Shown here piece by piece: positions 32,201 through 42,414 of a DNA stretch of 64,000 nt. The translations under genes were made by a program, and so were the position numbers. The notes below the pieces were generated by a model. The model worked only from the letters and a program-made list of their open reading frames with translations. It was not told the DNA's origin and did no database searches. Source of the stretch: Closterium sp. Naga37s-1. Taxonomy: Eukaryota; Streptophyta; Zygnematophyceae; Desmidiales; Closteriaceae. The stretch lies in contig CANJKZ010000768.1 in NCBI GenBank assembly GCA_947471745.1, positions 387,501 through 451,500 on the forward strand. The letters are read 5' to 3'. Positions within the stretch are counted from its first letter, which is position 1. Each line of letters starts with the position of its first letter.

Positions 32201-34459
32201 CTGCAGCAGCTCTAGAACCTCCAGCGCCAGCACCCGCAGCAGCTCCAGAACCTCCAGCGCTAGCACCCGCAGCAGCTCCAGAACCCCCAGCTCCAGCACC
32301 CTCAGCATCTCCAGACTCCGCACCCCCAGGCTCCGCACCTCCAGGCTCAGCACCCCCAGGCTCCGCACCCCCAGGCTCAGCACCCCCAGAAGCAGCACCC
32401 CGAGCAGGACCACCCTCAGCAGGACCTGAGTCACCAGTGACCTCAAACGGCGCAGCCAAGGGAGGAGGGTCTACCTGAGACACACCTGAAGGAGCAGGAC
32501 CGGGAGTGGGGAGGGGGTCTACCTGGGGAGCACCTGGAGCGAGGAAGAGCGGCGGGGAGGGGAGAGGGGCAGTGCGGTAGGGGAAGAGACGGTAAAAGGG
32601 AACCGACTCGTCGAACGTGACGTCCTGAGAGGGGAAGACACGGTGCGAGGTGGGGTGGTAAAACTGCCAACCAGGCGCTTCAGGGACAAAACCAAGGAAG
32701 ACACAGGGAACACCGCGGGCGGAGAGCTTGTCCGCGGTGGTATCGCGGACAAAGGCACGAGAACCCCAGACCCGGAACACCGACGCATCGCCAACCTCCC
32801 CCGTCCACAGCAGTGTGGGCGAGGTCTCCGGCAAGGAGACACGGGGCCAGAGGTTGAGCTGATGCGCGGCGTACCGGACCGCAAACGGCCACAGAAAATG
32901 GGGGGCAGCCGCATGGATCATGGAGGTACGAGCGACCTCCATGACTAAGCCAATGCGGCGCTCAGCAACCCCATTCTGCTGCGGAGAGGCCGGAAGCGTG
33001 AACGTCTGGCGAATGCCGTGCTCTGCACAGAAGGCTGCCAAGAGGTCTGAGGAGAACTCACCACCTCTGTCAGAGTGCAGACGCAGGACAGGAAAGTCCG
33101 ACTGGAACCGCTCGCGGAGCTGGAGACGAGCAGCGCGGATCCAAGAGATCAAAACATCAGGGACCTCACCCTTGGTACGCAAGGGGAAGACCGTGGTGTA
33201 ACGCGTGTAGTCGTCGACGACCAGCAGGAAGTACCGCTCGTGGCCCTGTCCACGGACGCGGGCTGGGCCCCACACGTCCAGGTGAAGAGTCTGCAAGGGA
33301 GCCTCTGTGGGAGGGAACGAGGAGGAGTGAGGAGCGGCGCGCTGCCGCCCCTCGACACAGGGAAGACAGGGAGGAGCAGGCGAGGGTGGGAGGGGAGGGA
33401 GAACCCTGGGAAGACCAGAGACAAGGACACGGCGGTGCATGCTGCGAAGGCGCTGCACCGAGGGGTGACCAAGGCGGTGGTGCCAAAGGAGGGTCTGGTG
33501 CGTCAGTGTGTACAGGCCCGACCCCGGCTGCCGAGTGAAGGTAGCCAGGTGATGACCCGTCTGAGCACACGTGCAATGTGTCACACGCTCGTAGGCAGGG
33601 GTGAACTGGTGAACACCCGCCTCCTGGAGCGCAGAACCCGCCACCAAGTTCGTAGAGAACGAGGGGAGGTAAAGACCCGACAGTGTGCCGGACGGGACAG
33701 CAGGACAAGGGAGGACAGTGGTGGAGGTCGCACGGACTGGACCCCCAGAGGGGTCTGCCAGAGAGACTGCAACCGGCCGATTGAGCGGCGTGAGGGTGGT
33801 GGTGTCGCGAAAGAAGGAGCGAGAAGCACCGGAGTCAAGTGTGAAGGTGTAAAGACCTCAGCAGGCGCAGTACCAGAGAGAGCAGACTCACCAGCACCTG
33901 GAGCACAAGCCTCACCAGCACCTAGGGCAGCAGCCTCACCAGCACCTAGAGCAGCAGGCTCTATACCTGGGTCAGGCGGTACGCACAGGTAACAGACACC
34001 GTCAGCACTAGTAGGCAATGCATACATGGCAGTGAGAATAGCATTATAGTCAAGAACAAATACATCCACCCTCTGCCTAAGCAGCTCCAGCCAGGTGGGG
34101 AGCTCAGCCTCGTCGCCAAACTCGGTACGCCAGGCGTCGCTCAGACGGGCGAAGCAGCGGGACTGTGTGTGACCAGGTGTCCCGCAAGGCTGACCAGCCC
34201 GATCACCTGTGCGAATGACGTACGGGCAGCGAACGGGACTCAAAGACCCTCTACTCTGAGCGTACCACTCGTGAAGCTGCTGGGAAGTAAGTGTCTCGCG
34301 TTGACGCCGCTGCAGCTGCAGCTGGCCACTGCCAGACGCTCCCAACTGACCAGCTCCAGGGCGACAGCTACGACGGCTACCGCCACAACCCCAATTAGCG
34401 TACCACTCACGAAGCTGCTGGGGCGGGAGAGACTCGCGGGGATGTCGCTGGAGCTGCAT
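29285..34459 (-). pseudogene. A2 gag-pol remnant
   Basis: The frame from about 34459 has two LTSQQLHEWYA/QQLREWYA motifs and the zinc knuckle CPYVIRTGDRAGQPC, then protease. 33647-30810 encodes pre-integrase, integrase (LDVWGP, LHSDRGGEF, NGVAERR) and a Gly/Ala-rich linker. A TAG at about 30807 replaces the Trp before IFRVK. 30800-29532 encodes RT with YVDD and most of RNase H, ending at a TAG (29532-29534) in place of Gln. Apart from these two stops, pol is long and open, which makes it the best-preserved A copy. Confidence 0.85.
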
Positions 34460-35457
34460 CTGGCCACCGCCAGTAGCAGCAGTAGCAGTAGCAGTAGCCT
34501 AGCAGTAGTAACAGAAGGAGCAGCAGTAGCAGCGCGGGCAGGGCAGGCGCGGCAGGCAGGCAGGCAGGCAAGCAGACAGGCAGGCAGGCAGGCAGGCTGG
34601 CAGGCAGGAAGATGGCGCGGCAGCGCGCTAACAAGGCAGGTGCTCACCAGGCGGGAAGGGCAGGCGCACGCCGGGCGAGCAGGGCCGGCGCTCGGCGGGC
34701 GGCTGCTCTGGGTCCAGGGGCGGCGTCGCGGGTCGAGGGGCGGCTGCACGGAGTCCAGGGGCGGCTGCACCAGGGGCGGCTGCTGCAGGGGCCAGGGGCG
34801 GCTGCTCTGGGTCCAGGGGCGGCTGCTCGAGGGTCCAGGGGCGGCTGCTCGAGGGTCCAGGGGCTGCTGCTCCAGGGGCGGCTGCTTCAGGGGCCAGGGG
34901 CGGCTGCTCTGGGTCCAGGGGCGGCTGCACCAGGGGCGGCTGCTGCAGGGGCCAGGGGCGGCTGCTCGAGGGTCCAGGGGCTGCTGCTCCAGGGGCCAGG
35001 GGCGGCTGCTCCAGGGGCGGCGTAGCTGGTGCAGGGCAGCGCGCGGGTCCCACAGGCGCCGTGACGGGCGACGGGGGGCAGCGCGTCGTCACGGGAGGAG
35101 GCGACGCGCGGGGCCGGCGGCAGGCTAAAACGAGGCCGAAAAACGGGCTACGCGGGCGGCGGACGCGGCGCGCAGGGCCTAAGCGGGCCGCGCTCGGGCG
35201 GCTTACGCGACGCGCGGGCCGGCGGCAGGCTGCGCGGGCGGCTGACGTGGCGCGCGGGGCCGAAAACAGGCTAAAAACGAGCCTAAACGGGCCGCGCGCG
35301 GGCTGCTTAAGTAGCGCGCGCGGGAAAAAAAAAGAGGCCGCGCGCGGGCAGCCGAGGCGCGCGCGGGCAGCAGGCAAGGCAGGCAAGGTAGGCAAGGTAA
35401 CGTTGTAGTGGGTGGGCCCTTATCTTAGGTCCTAAAGACCTCTAGGCTCTAATACCA

Positions 35458-35610
35458 TCTTAGACTTAGAGGCATGAAGTTGTGTGTGATTAGATCAAGG
35501 GGGGGGGTACAAGAAGAATGTCGAGAGAAATATTGTACCCCCTAGTGCTAACCCCCATACAGCCTAGATAACCTAAACATATATCTAATATATATAAATA
35601 TAACTTGACA
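35458..35610 (-). repeat. A2 5' LTR
   Basis: 153 bp, nearly identical to the 3' LTR. The primer-binding site abuts its inner end. Confidence 0.93.
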
Positions 35611-35615
35611 TAGCT

Positions 35616-36327
35616 GACTTACAATTTTTATCGGTTTACAATGTGGAAATGTTGGTTTCTCTCGGGTGTTTCACGGGAAGGATTCGGAATGTGCATTCAG
35701 TGTACACTTCGATAAAAGACTGAAAAAACAGTGTTAGCTATTAAATAAAGGCTGAAAAATCAGTGTCACAAAAATCTCAACACTGAAGAATCAGTGTAGG
35801 TACACAAAACTAGGCTGAAAATCAGGAATTTCAGGGGAAAATTCCTGATATCGTAGGGCCTGCTGTAGAGGCTGCTCCTAGCGATGACAACCCCGAGCAC
35901 TTCGCGTCAGTTTCGAGGTTCGGCCTACACTTCGGCCCGAACCACGCCCGAGTTGCCCCGCACCAATAGCGACACTTCCAACCCATCCATGTCCCGAGGT
36001 CCTCGCCTAGCACGGTTTCGACCCTATAAATGCTTGCGTCTTTATCATTCTCGCTTATTCTGTAGTTTTCATCCTTTTTATAAAGTCTTCCGCACATTCT
36101 TTTAGTACAACTCATAACACTGGTGCTCTGTGGGAAGATAACCAGGGTGATATAAGAAGTGGCTTGATTGCTGTAGATTTGTGTATGGGTTCTTTTCAAC
36201 ATCGAAGTTGAAGTGTTTGGGTCCGATCCGATGCTGGTTTGCCTTGCCAGCCACCTGTTGCGTACTCGATTAATGCCAACCAAGCGCAATACACCTTGCC
36301 TAGCACCTCTACAGCATCAGGGTAAGA
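35616..36327. other. Spacer with CTGAAAAATCAGTGT repeats and a secreted-protein tail fragment
   Basis: 35715-35850 has diverged repeats of CTGAAAAATCAGTGT. 36117-36185 matches the 3' end of the secreted-protein gene (GGTGCTCTGTGGGAAGAT, then a stop). 36255-36315 resembles 13825-13870 downstream of copy 1. No complete gene. Confidence 0.5.
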
Positions 36328-38078
36328 TTAGTTTTGTTGAGGTAAAAAATCACTAGCAGTACTACCGGTAGATGGTGGGGGTGACATGGGAGGGCTGGAA
36401 ACATCAAGGGGAGACATTACAGCGGGTATTTCTGGGAATTCTTCTTGCCTTCTGCCTCGTTGCACAAGCAAGCCCCAGGTGAAACCCTTGAACTGTTTTA
36501 GTAGAGTCATGAGTAGCCGCAGCAGGAGCGACTTTACTTTCAAGTCGAGTCGGTTTTTTCTGGGGATTCTTCTCGCCTTCTGTCTTGATACACCGGCAAG
36601 CCCCAGGTGAAACCCTTGAACGATTTTAGTAGATACAGGAGTAGCCGCAGCAGGAGCGGCAGGTGCCAGAAACATTAGGGGGTAACACAATTGCGGATTT
36701 TTCTGGGGATTCTTCTCGCCTTCTGTCTTGATGCACCAGCAAGCCCCAGGTGAAACCCTTGAACGGTTTTAGTAGATGCAGGGGCAGCAGCAGGAGCGGC
36801 AGCAGGAGTGCGAGTGCCAAAAGCATGAGTAGCAGGAGTAGGAGTGGCGAAAACAGGAGCATTAGGAGTAGGAGTGGCGAAAGCAGGAGGAGCAGGAGTG
36901 GGAGTGGCGAAAGCAGGAGCAGCAGGAGTAGGAGTGGCGAAAGCAGGAGCAGCAGGAGTGGGAGTGGCGAAAGCAGGAGCAGCAGGAGTGGGAGTGGCGA
37001 AAGCAGGAGCAGCAGGAGTGGGAGTGCCAAAAGGATGAGCAGCAGTCGAGGCACCAGCAAACCCCATTCGAGACCCTGGTGCACTTTTCTTTGACGCTGA
37101 AGCTGAAAAAAACACAGGAACGCTCCAAGAAGGAGCAGCAGCAGCTGCAGCAGGAGCGGCAGGAGCAGGAGAAGGAACAGGAGCACCGAAACCAGCAGGA
37201 CGAGCAGCAGGAGTGGGAGTTGAAGCACCAAAGACAGGAGCAGCTGCTACAGCAGGAACGTAGAGACCAAAGACAGGCAGAGGAGCGGCAGCAACAGGAG
37301 CAGCAGCAACAGCAGCTGAAGCAGCAGCAGGAACAGAAGCTACAGGAGCAGAAGCGCCATTAACAGGAAAGGCAGTGATAGAACCAGCAGGAGGAGTGGG
37401 GGCAGGTCCAGGGAGGGAAGGGGAAGCCGAAGCACAGCCACAGTTGTGAGATGAGGCGGACGGGGCAGCTGAGGCGGTAGGAGCTGAAGCGGTCGAGAGG
37501 GCAGAGGCGGGAGCGAGAGCAGATGCGGGAGAGGGAGCAGAGGCGGGAGAGGGAGCAACGGCGGGAGAGAGAGCAGCGGCGGGAGGGGGAACAGCAGCAG
37601 GGTCGGGCACTGGTGGTGGTGCATGAGTCGACTCTAAAGCAGAGGCTGGTGAGGGAGGAGCTGTAGCTGCAGCTGCTGCTGCTGCTGCTGCTGCTTCAGA
37701 AGAAGAGAGGGGTTGAAACAGCTCCCGGGGAGTGCTGACGCCGACAGAAACGCTGGTGCCGTGGGTAGTAGTACCACAATTGACGTAAGATTTCACGTTG
37801 ACTGAGTCTGTCAGATTGACGGAATCTGTTACGCCGTTGCTGTCATAAACTCTCACTATCAGCGGGTTCTGCTTCTGGAGAACAAACGCGTCATAGAGGT
37901 CCTCGCTAGTGGAGAGCACCAGCATGTCTCCGTCCGTGTCATTGTACACAAACAAGAGGTGCTTATCAGCAGGGGTATTGAATTGCTTGCGGATTCGAAG
38001 GTCGACCAGGTCGAATGGCGGAGGGGAGCAGTCAAGAAACGCGATGCGACGAATGGTACTACTTTCGCCGAGATAGGC
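36328..38078 (-). CDS. PB1-domain protein with FG/FATP-type repeats, NBR1-like N terminus
   Basis: After an acceptor at 38080-38079 the exon encodes ESSTIRRIAF, then LLFVYNDTDGDMLVLSTSED and PLIVRVYDS, a PB1 domain with the acidic OPCA core (DTDGD). PB1 domains mediate protein oligomerisation. The closest plant pattern is the N terminus of the autophagy receptor NBR1, but no ZZ or UBA domain is visible here. About 350 residues of Ala/Pro-rich sequence follow, with FG dipeptides and eight 10-residue AFATPTPAAP units. The end (QGFHLGLAGASRQKARRIPR) is duplicated in a second frame at 36328-36690. The first exon is not identified. The frame change near 36675 may be an intron, a duplication or a lesion. 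Confidence 0.5.
36811..37050 (-). repeat. 30-bp coding minisatellite (AFATPTPAAP units)
   Basis: Units begin every 30 bp (36841, 36871, 36901, 36931, 36961, 36991 and 37021) and preserve the frame of the PB1 protein. They encode AFATPTPAAP with rare G-for-A or N-for-A changes. Confidence 0.9.
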
Positions 38079-41000
38079 CTGAGATTTGGAAAGACGATTG
38101 GGGATTTTGGGGAACGGGGAAGGGGGTGGAAAGGTGGGGAGAGGGGTGAGTGAGGTGGTTGTGGGAGAGAGGGGGGAAGAGGGGAATTGGAGAAAGAAAT
38201 TGGAGAGAAAGGGGGAGGGGGAAGGGGGAGGTCAGACGGCGGTGAGAAGCAAGGAGGCCAGAGGCGGCGTAGAACACGGTGGAATTAGAATTGATTTCGG
38301 CCGAAGGATGATAGCTGGGAGGAAGGGAGAGATAAAAGGAGGCCTGGGCCCTTTCTAGTGGTCCGGAGCGACTCCGAGTTGGAGGATATCCGCCTGCGAG
38401 AAAGGACCTCCGGCGGAACTCGAGGCGCCTAAAAAAAATCGAGGCGCCTCAAAACAAGTCCGCCATGAACGTAAATCGTGATGTAAATGACGCGGGCGAG
38501 GAAAGAAGTCCACTATGAACAGGACGGTGAAACCTTTCTATGCGCTATTTGTGTGCTAACACACGAACTACAAGCTCTTGGCGATGTCATGATGATAAAG
38601 GCTGGAAAAGCTATGACCTTTTCGCGATTGCGTCAATCGCGCGCTCGCACCAGAGAACGCAAGTAGGGAAACTAATCATGCAGCCGATTTTTTAGCCGCC
38701 TCAAAAGACGATTTTTTTGGCTTCTCAAATAACGTTTGAAATCCGCGATTGCGTCAGTCGCGCGCTCGCACTACGCAAGTAGGGAAACTAATCATGCAGC
38801 CGCACTTGTGCTCACCTTGATTACGTAGGGCGTGCTACACATGGTGAAATTACATCCGCACGGTCGACAGGAACATGATGGAAAAACGTCCGCCATGGAT
38901 TGGCAGCTCGGAAGCGCGTCGACGGTCATAGGTAATAGTGGGTCGATAGAAATAGCTGAGCTGGATATCGTATAAAAGAATCAAGGTTGCCTGTAAAGAT
39001 TGCGTGACGGAGAGGGCTCCGATGCTATAGAACGGAGATGCGACGATGGCGAGAGTGGAGGAGGACGCGTGTTTTTACACAGACGCTCAACCTGAGCTTA
39101 TGACGTGTACTTTGAGAGTCTCAAGCGCCGCTTTTGACGGCCTTTCAAACGAAAACGATGGGCTTCCTTGAGGTGTACGCAAGTTAGTTGTCACAACGAG
39201 AACCAGACCTAAGAACCGAAATCTCCGCAGTTGAACACTAATGAACTAACTAGCCTGGGCTCCTAACTGCGGACCAAAATCTTCGCAGATATATGATGGG
39301 GTTGCAGCCAGGGCTCTCGGTATCAGGGTAAACACCCTGAATCTCAGGTACATTCCGTATGTTTTGTCAGTGAATCCTGATTCATATTGGGCTGGTTTAG
39401 AAATCATCCGGACCAGTTCCGGATGATTTGGCCGAGCACCCGGGGACTTCAGTATTGTTCTGAAAAACAATCCTGAGTTTTGAACTCAGTACAAGCTGTC
39501 ATGTGGGATATCGAGTGCAAAGATGCCCGTCAGTGCCTTCAGGCACGACGTAAGTGTGCCGGTTTGTTAGTCCTGCCCATGCGATATGGACGTTTGCGCC
39601 TAGGGTGTTGAACTGCTGTAGAGCAATTTCGGATTTCTGGAAACACATACGGACGCGGAAGGGAAACGTTCGGGGTATGCTGATTTTCCAGGATCTTTTC
39701 TTAGGCGAACCTGGAGCCTTCCGTGCCCTGGTTGCAGCAGCCAGTTCAGCCGAGTCGAAACAGCAGGTTTGGCCAGAAGCCACTCGAGCCGCGGATAGCT
39801 GTTGCATCATAAGCAGCAGGAACCCATCTCAACCGAGTCTAGAATCTACAAATCACCAACCAACCACGTCATTGCCAAACCTGAACCACACGTGACCTAG
39901 GCCCGCCCAACCTCCAAACCTCGAACCTTTTCTGCACACGAATCGAGTCGCGCTCGCCTTTGCGCGCGACATTTTGAACGATTCGTCGGTATGATGTTTT
40001 CTCGTCGCATGCGTGTTACAGGCACCTATTGATATATGGAAATGTATGAATGTTGAGTTACCCAGAAAGACAAATTAAGAATTGATCTAAGGGGGATTAA
40101 CCGAGGGTTATTTCCCAATCAGATGATGACTAACGAACTAGCATCTCGGCTGAAATATGTGAGATATTGTTTTTCCCCACACAATAGAGACAAAGCATGA
40201 AAGCATGACGTTTGGAAGAAAGCTTGAAGTCTGGAAGCTGCTCAGCTCATATAAAGCCGAGTACGCTGTTCACATCTCCACATGTATTTACCGGTGACAA
40301 CACGCTTTTCCATGCTAATTCAACCGCCTTTTCAGCCCTGTATGTATCTCTATCATACCCATGCTGGTTTATTTGTATACATAATGGAATGAGTTTTAAC
40401 GTGCAATTTGTGCTAACTCTCTGGAAATTTACATGACTCTGAATCAGAGTCTCTGATTCTCCAGCTGCCTCAAAACCAGTCTTGGGGCCTTTGACGCACA
40501 TAGCTGCGACGAATCTAACTGATAAGCGTGATTGGAGACGGGTTTAGGGTAGAGTTCTACGATCTGTAGAGTTCCAGGTTAACTAGGAAAGCATGAAGTA
40601 CGTACGGTAAACGTGGGCTAACAAGGAGAAAGGAATGAGTCAATAGGCTGGGTGGAGAACATAGACTCGGAACAATCTATGGAAGAGCAGGCGCGCGCAA
40701 CATAGAGAAGGAGACGGAATTAGGGGGGAAACGGAGAGGGGAAGACAGAGAGGGAGGAACGGAAAGGGGGTTGCGGGGAGGGTTTGACAGAGAAAGGGGA
40801 ACAGGGAGGTGTACCGTAAAGGGGGGGGCGGAGAGGGAAAGAGAGAAGTGGTAGACGGAGGGGGGAAGACGGGGGAACGAAGAGGGGTGACGTAGACGGG
40901 GAGATGAAACAGGGGAGATTGAGAGGAAAAGAGAAAAGGACTAGGGAAGGACTAGGATGATGGAGAGAGGACGAAGGTGGAGGAGAGAAAGAGAATATGT

Positions 41001-41322
41001 ACATGAAGAGTTTGAGGCGGGTGTGGGTGGGCGAGGCGGGGCAGGTGACACCAGGGAAAGGAGGTTTCGGAAAACGATAACGGCAGGCAGGAAGATTAAA
41101 AGAAAATGTGGACTATGATCTGTTTGAGAGAAAGGGTTCAAGTTGGTGCCAGTTATCTTTAAGAGGCCAATGTGTCGTGTAATTCATCGCACCAAACAGG
41201 TTGGCCAATGAACGTAACAATTTCAGGAGAAGTTACAACGATGTTAAAGAGAAGGAGGTACTTCATTATAAAATGCGAGGAGCAGAACAAAAAATGCAGC
41301 TTATTTTTCTCGAACAATCTAT
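38079..41322. other. Long intergenic region, no supported gene
   Basis: Contents: purine-rich 38100-38350; a tandem pair of GAGGCGCCT palindromes (38420-38455); a duplication (arms about 38621-38687 and 38743-38802) around degenerate palindromes; TTTGAGAGTCTCAAG at 39111-39125; and a GA-rich tract at 40700-41000. The short ORFs at 39246-39895 match nothing I know. The first exon and promoter of the PB1 gene should lie in 38080-38900. Confidence 0.5.
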
Positions 41323-41790
41323 TTACGTCACCAGCTGGAGGCTGAGCAGCTCCTCTTCCGGAATGACGCGAATTTTACAGTCGGACTTCGGGTACGACGC
41401 ACACATCAGCGCGTATCCCTGCTCCATGACGTCATCGCTCAGCATGCCTTCCGATTGGTCCACCTCACCCGAGATCAGCTTCGCGGGACAAGTCATGCAC
41501 ACGCCGAGCTTGCAGTCGTGGGGCAGATCCAGGCCAGCGTCAATCGCGGCGGACAGGATGGTCTCATCCTCAGGAATCTCGAGGATATGTGTTTTACCCT
41601 GATGCTCAACCTCCACCTTATGTGCGTGCACAACGAGCCGTCTTCTCCCGCCGTTTGAAGCGCTAAGAGCGTTGGACCGGATCGGCCCGCTGAGAACACG
41701 TGGACAGGCGACGAAGTTGGATTTCAGAACTGTGATGGAGCCGAGTCCCGCGACCGGAGTGACGGTCATATGCAGCCGGCACGCAGCCAT
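41323..41790 (-). CDS. FDC1: Ferredoxin C1, plastid [2Fe-2S] ferredoxin
   Basis: A single-exon gene of 155 residues. Residues 1-56 are a basic, Ser-rich chloroplast transit peptide. Residues 57-155 form a plant-type [2Fe-2S] domain with cysteines 93, 98, 101 and 130 (CX4CX2C plus distal Cys) ligating the cluster. The C terminus IPEEELLSLQL is longer than in photosynthetic ferredoxins and is the hallmark of the FdC1 type, which accepts electrons from photosystem I but is thought to serve other partners. ATG at 41790 is the only sensible start. No lesions are seen. It lies 0.6 kb downstream of RPL15 on the same strand. Confidence 0.93.
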   Translation of the reverse strand: MAACRLHMTVTPVAGLGSITVLKSNFVACPRVLSGPIRSNALSASNGGRRRLVVHAHKVEVEHQGKTHILEIPEDETILSAAIDAGLDLPHDCKLGVCMTCPAKLISGEVDQSEGMLSDDVMEQGYALMCASYPKSDCKIRVIPEEELLSLQLVT

Positions 41791-42414
41791 GGCGAACGAC
41801 TAGTGCTTTACGGAACGAGAATGCAGGGACGGAAACCAATCCACTCAGACCGCTTAGCCCTGCCTTGATGTTTCCGCTAAGTTACAAGCGTAGGAAGTGC
41901 GAGAAAAAAAGGTAGAGTGAATTCAACAAAAGTGGAAGCGGTAGTGGACTCCAGTAAGTGGTAGGTCAGGAGTCAGGACATGGAACATATGCGATGAACG
42001 GCATCGCAACATTCTGGGATTGGGTAATCCATGGCAAGGTTCAAGGGGCTGGCAGGGAAGGGCCACGTCATCAGTGGAAAGCCGAGTGGTGTAGCCACCG
42101 CTGGCAGGAACGCAATCCAATTTTACGACGTGGCGCACTCGTGCCACCAATGGGAGGCCAAAGGATTCCGCAAAAGCGCACCACGAAACCTGAGCTGATA
42201 TACGCCGCCGCGACACTCAGAAAACAGATTGTGATTGTGCCAAATACAAAACAAACAGAAATCTGTAACAGCTCAATCGGTCATCTTCACATGTAGAATT
42301 TGTGCATGATTAGTATATGTTTGCCAATACTGAAAACTATGTAGAAGATAGGTGCGTCATACCTGAGGTTGAACCAATTATAAATGCGTTTGTTTACACA
42401 ATGTACTAACACCC
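41791..42414. other. Spacer between FDC1 and RPL15
   Basis: 624 bp containing the FDC1 promoter and the RPL15 3' UTR (both minus). I see no further gene. Confidence 0.5.

Larger units (their letters stand above)
28999..35610 (-). mobile_element. Copia LTR retrotransposon A2, lacking the gag capsid domain
   Basis: A 6.6-kb minus-strand element. LTRs at 35458-35610 (5') and 28999-29151 (3') are 153 bp each and nearly identical. The target-site duplication is TAGCT (28994-28998 and 35611-35615). The primer-binding site TGGTATTAGAGC lies at 35457-35446. Protease, integrase, RT and RNase H are present, but the N-terminal gag domain seen in A1 is absent: the leader runs straight into the zinc-knuckle region. 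Two in-frame stops interrupt pol. High LTR identity suggests a recent insertion. Confidence 0.95.

Noticed and set aside
31238-32446. 402-codon Leu/Val-rich frame (LEVLELLRVLALEVLEL)
   Set aside because: It is the alternative frame of the Gly/Ala-coding linker of the A2 polyprotein. The repeated codon pattern leaves several frames open.
39246-39895. Overlapping ORFs on both strands around 39.2-39.9 kb
   Set aside because: No recognisable domain, no splice or phase support and no paralogue in the window.
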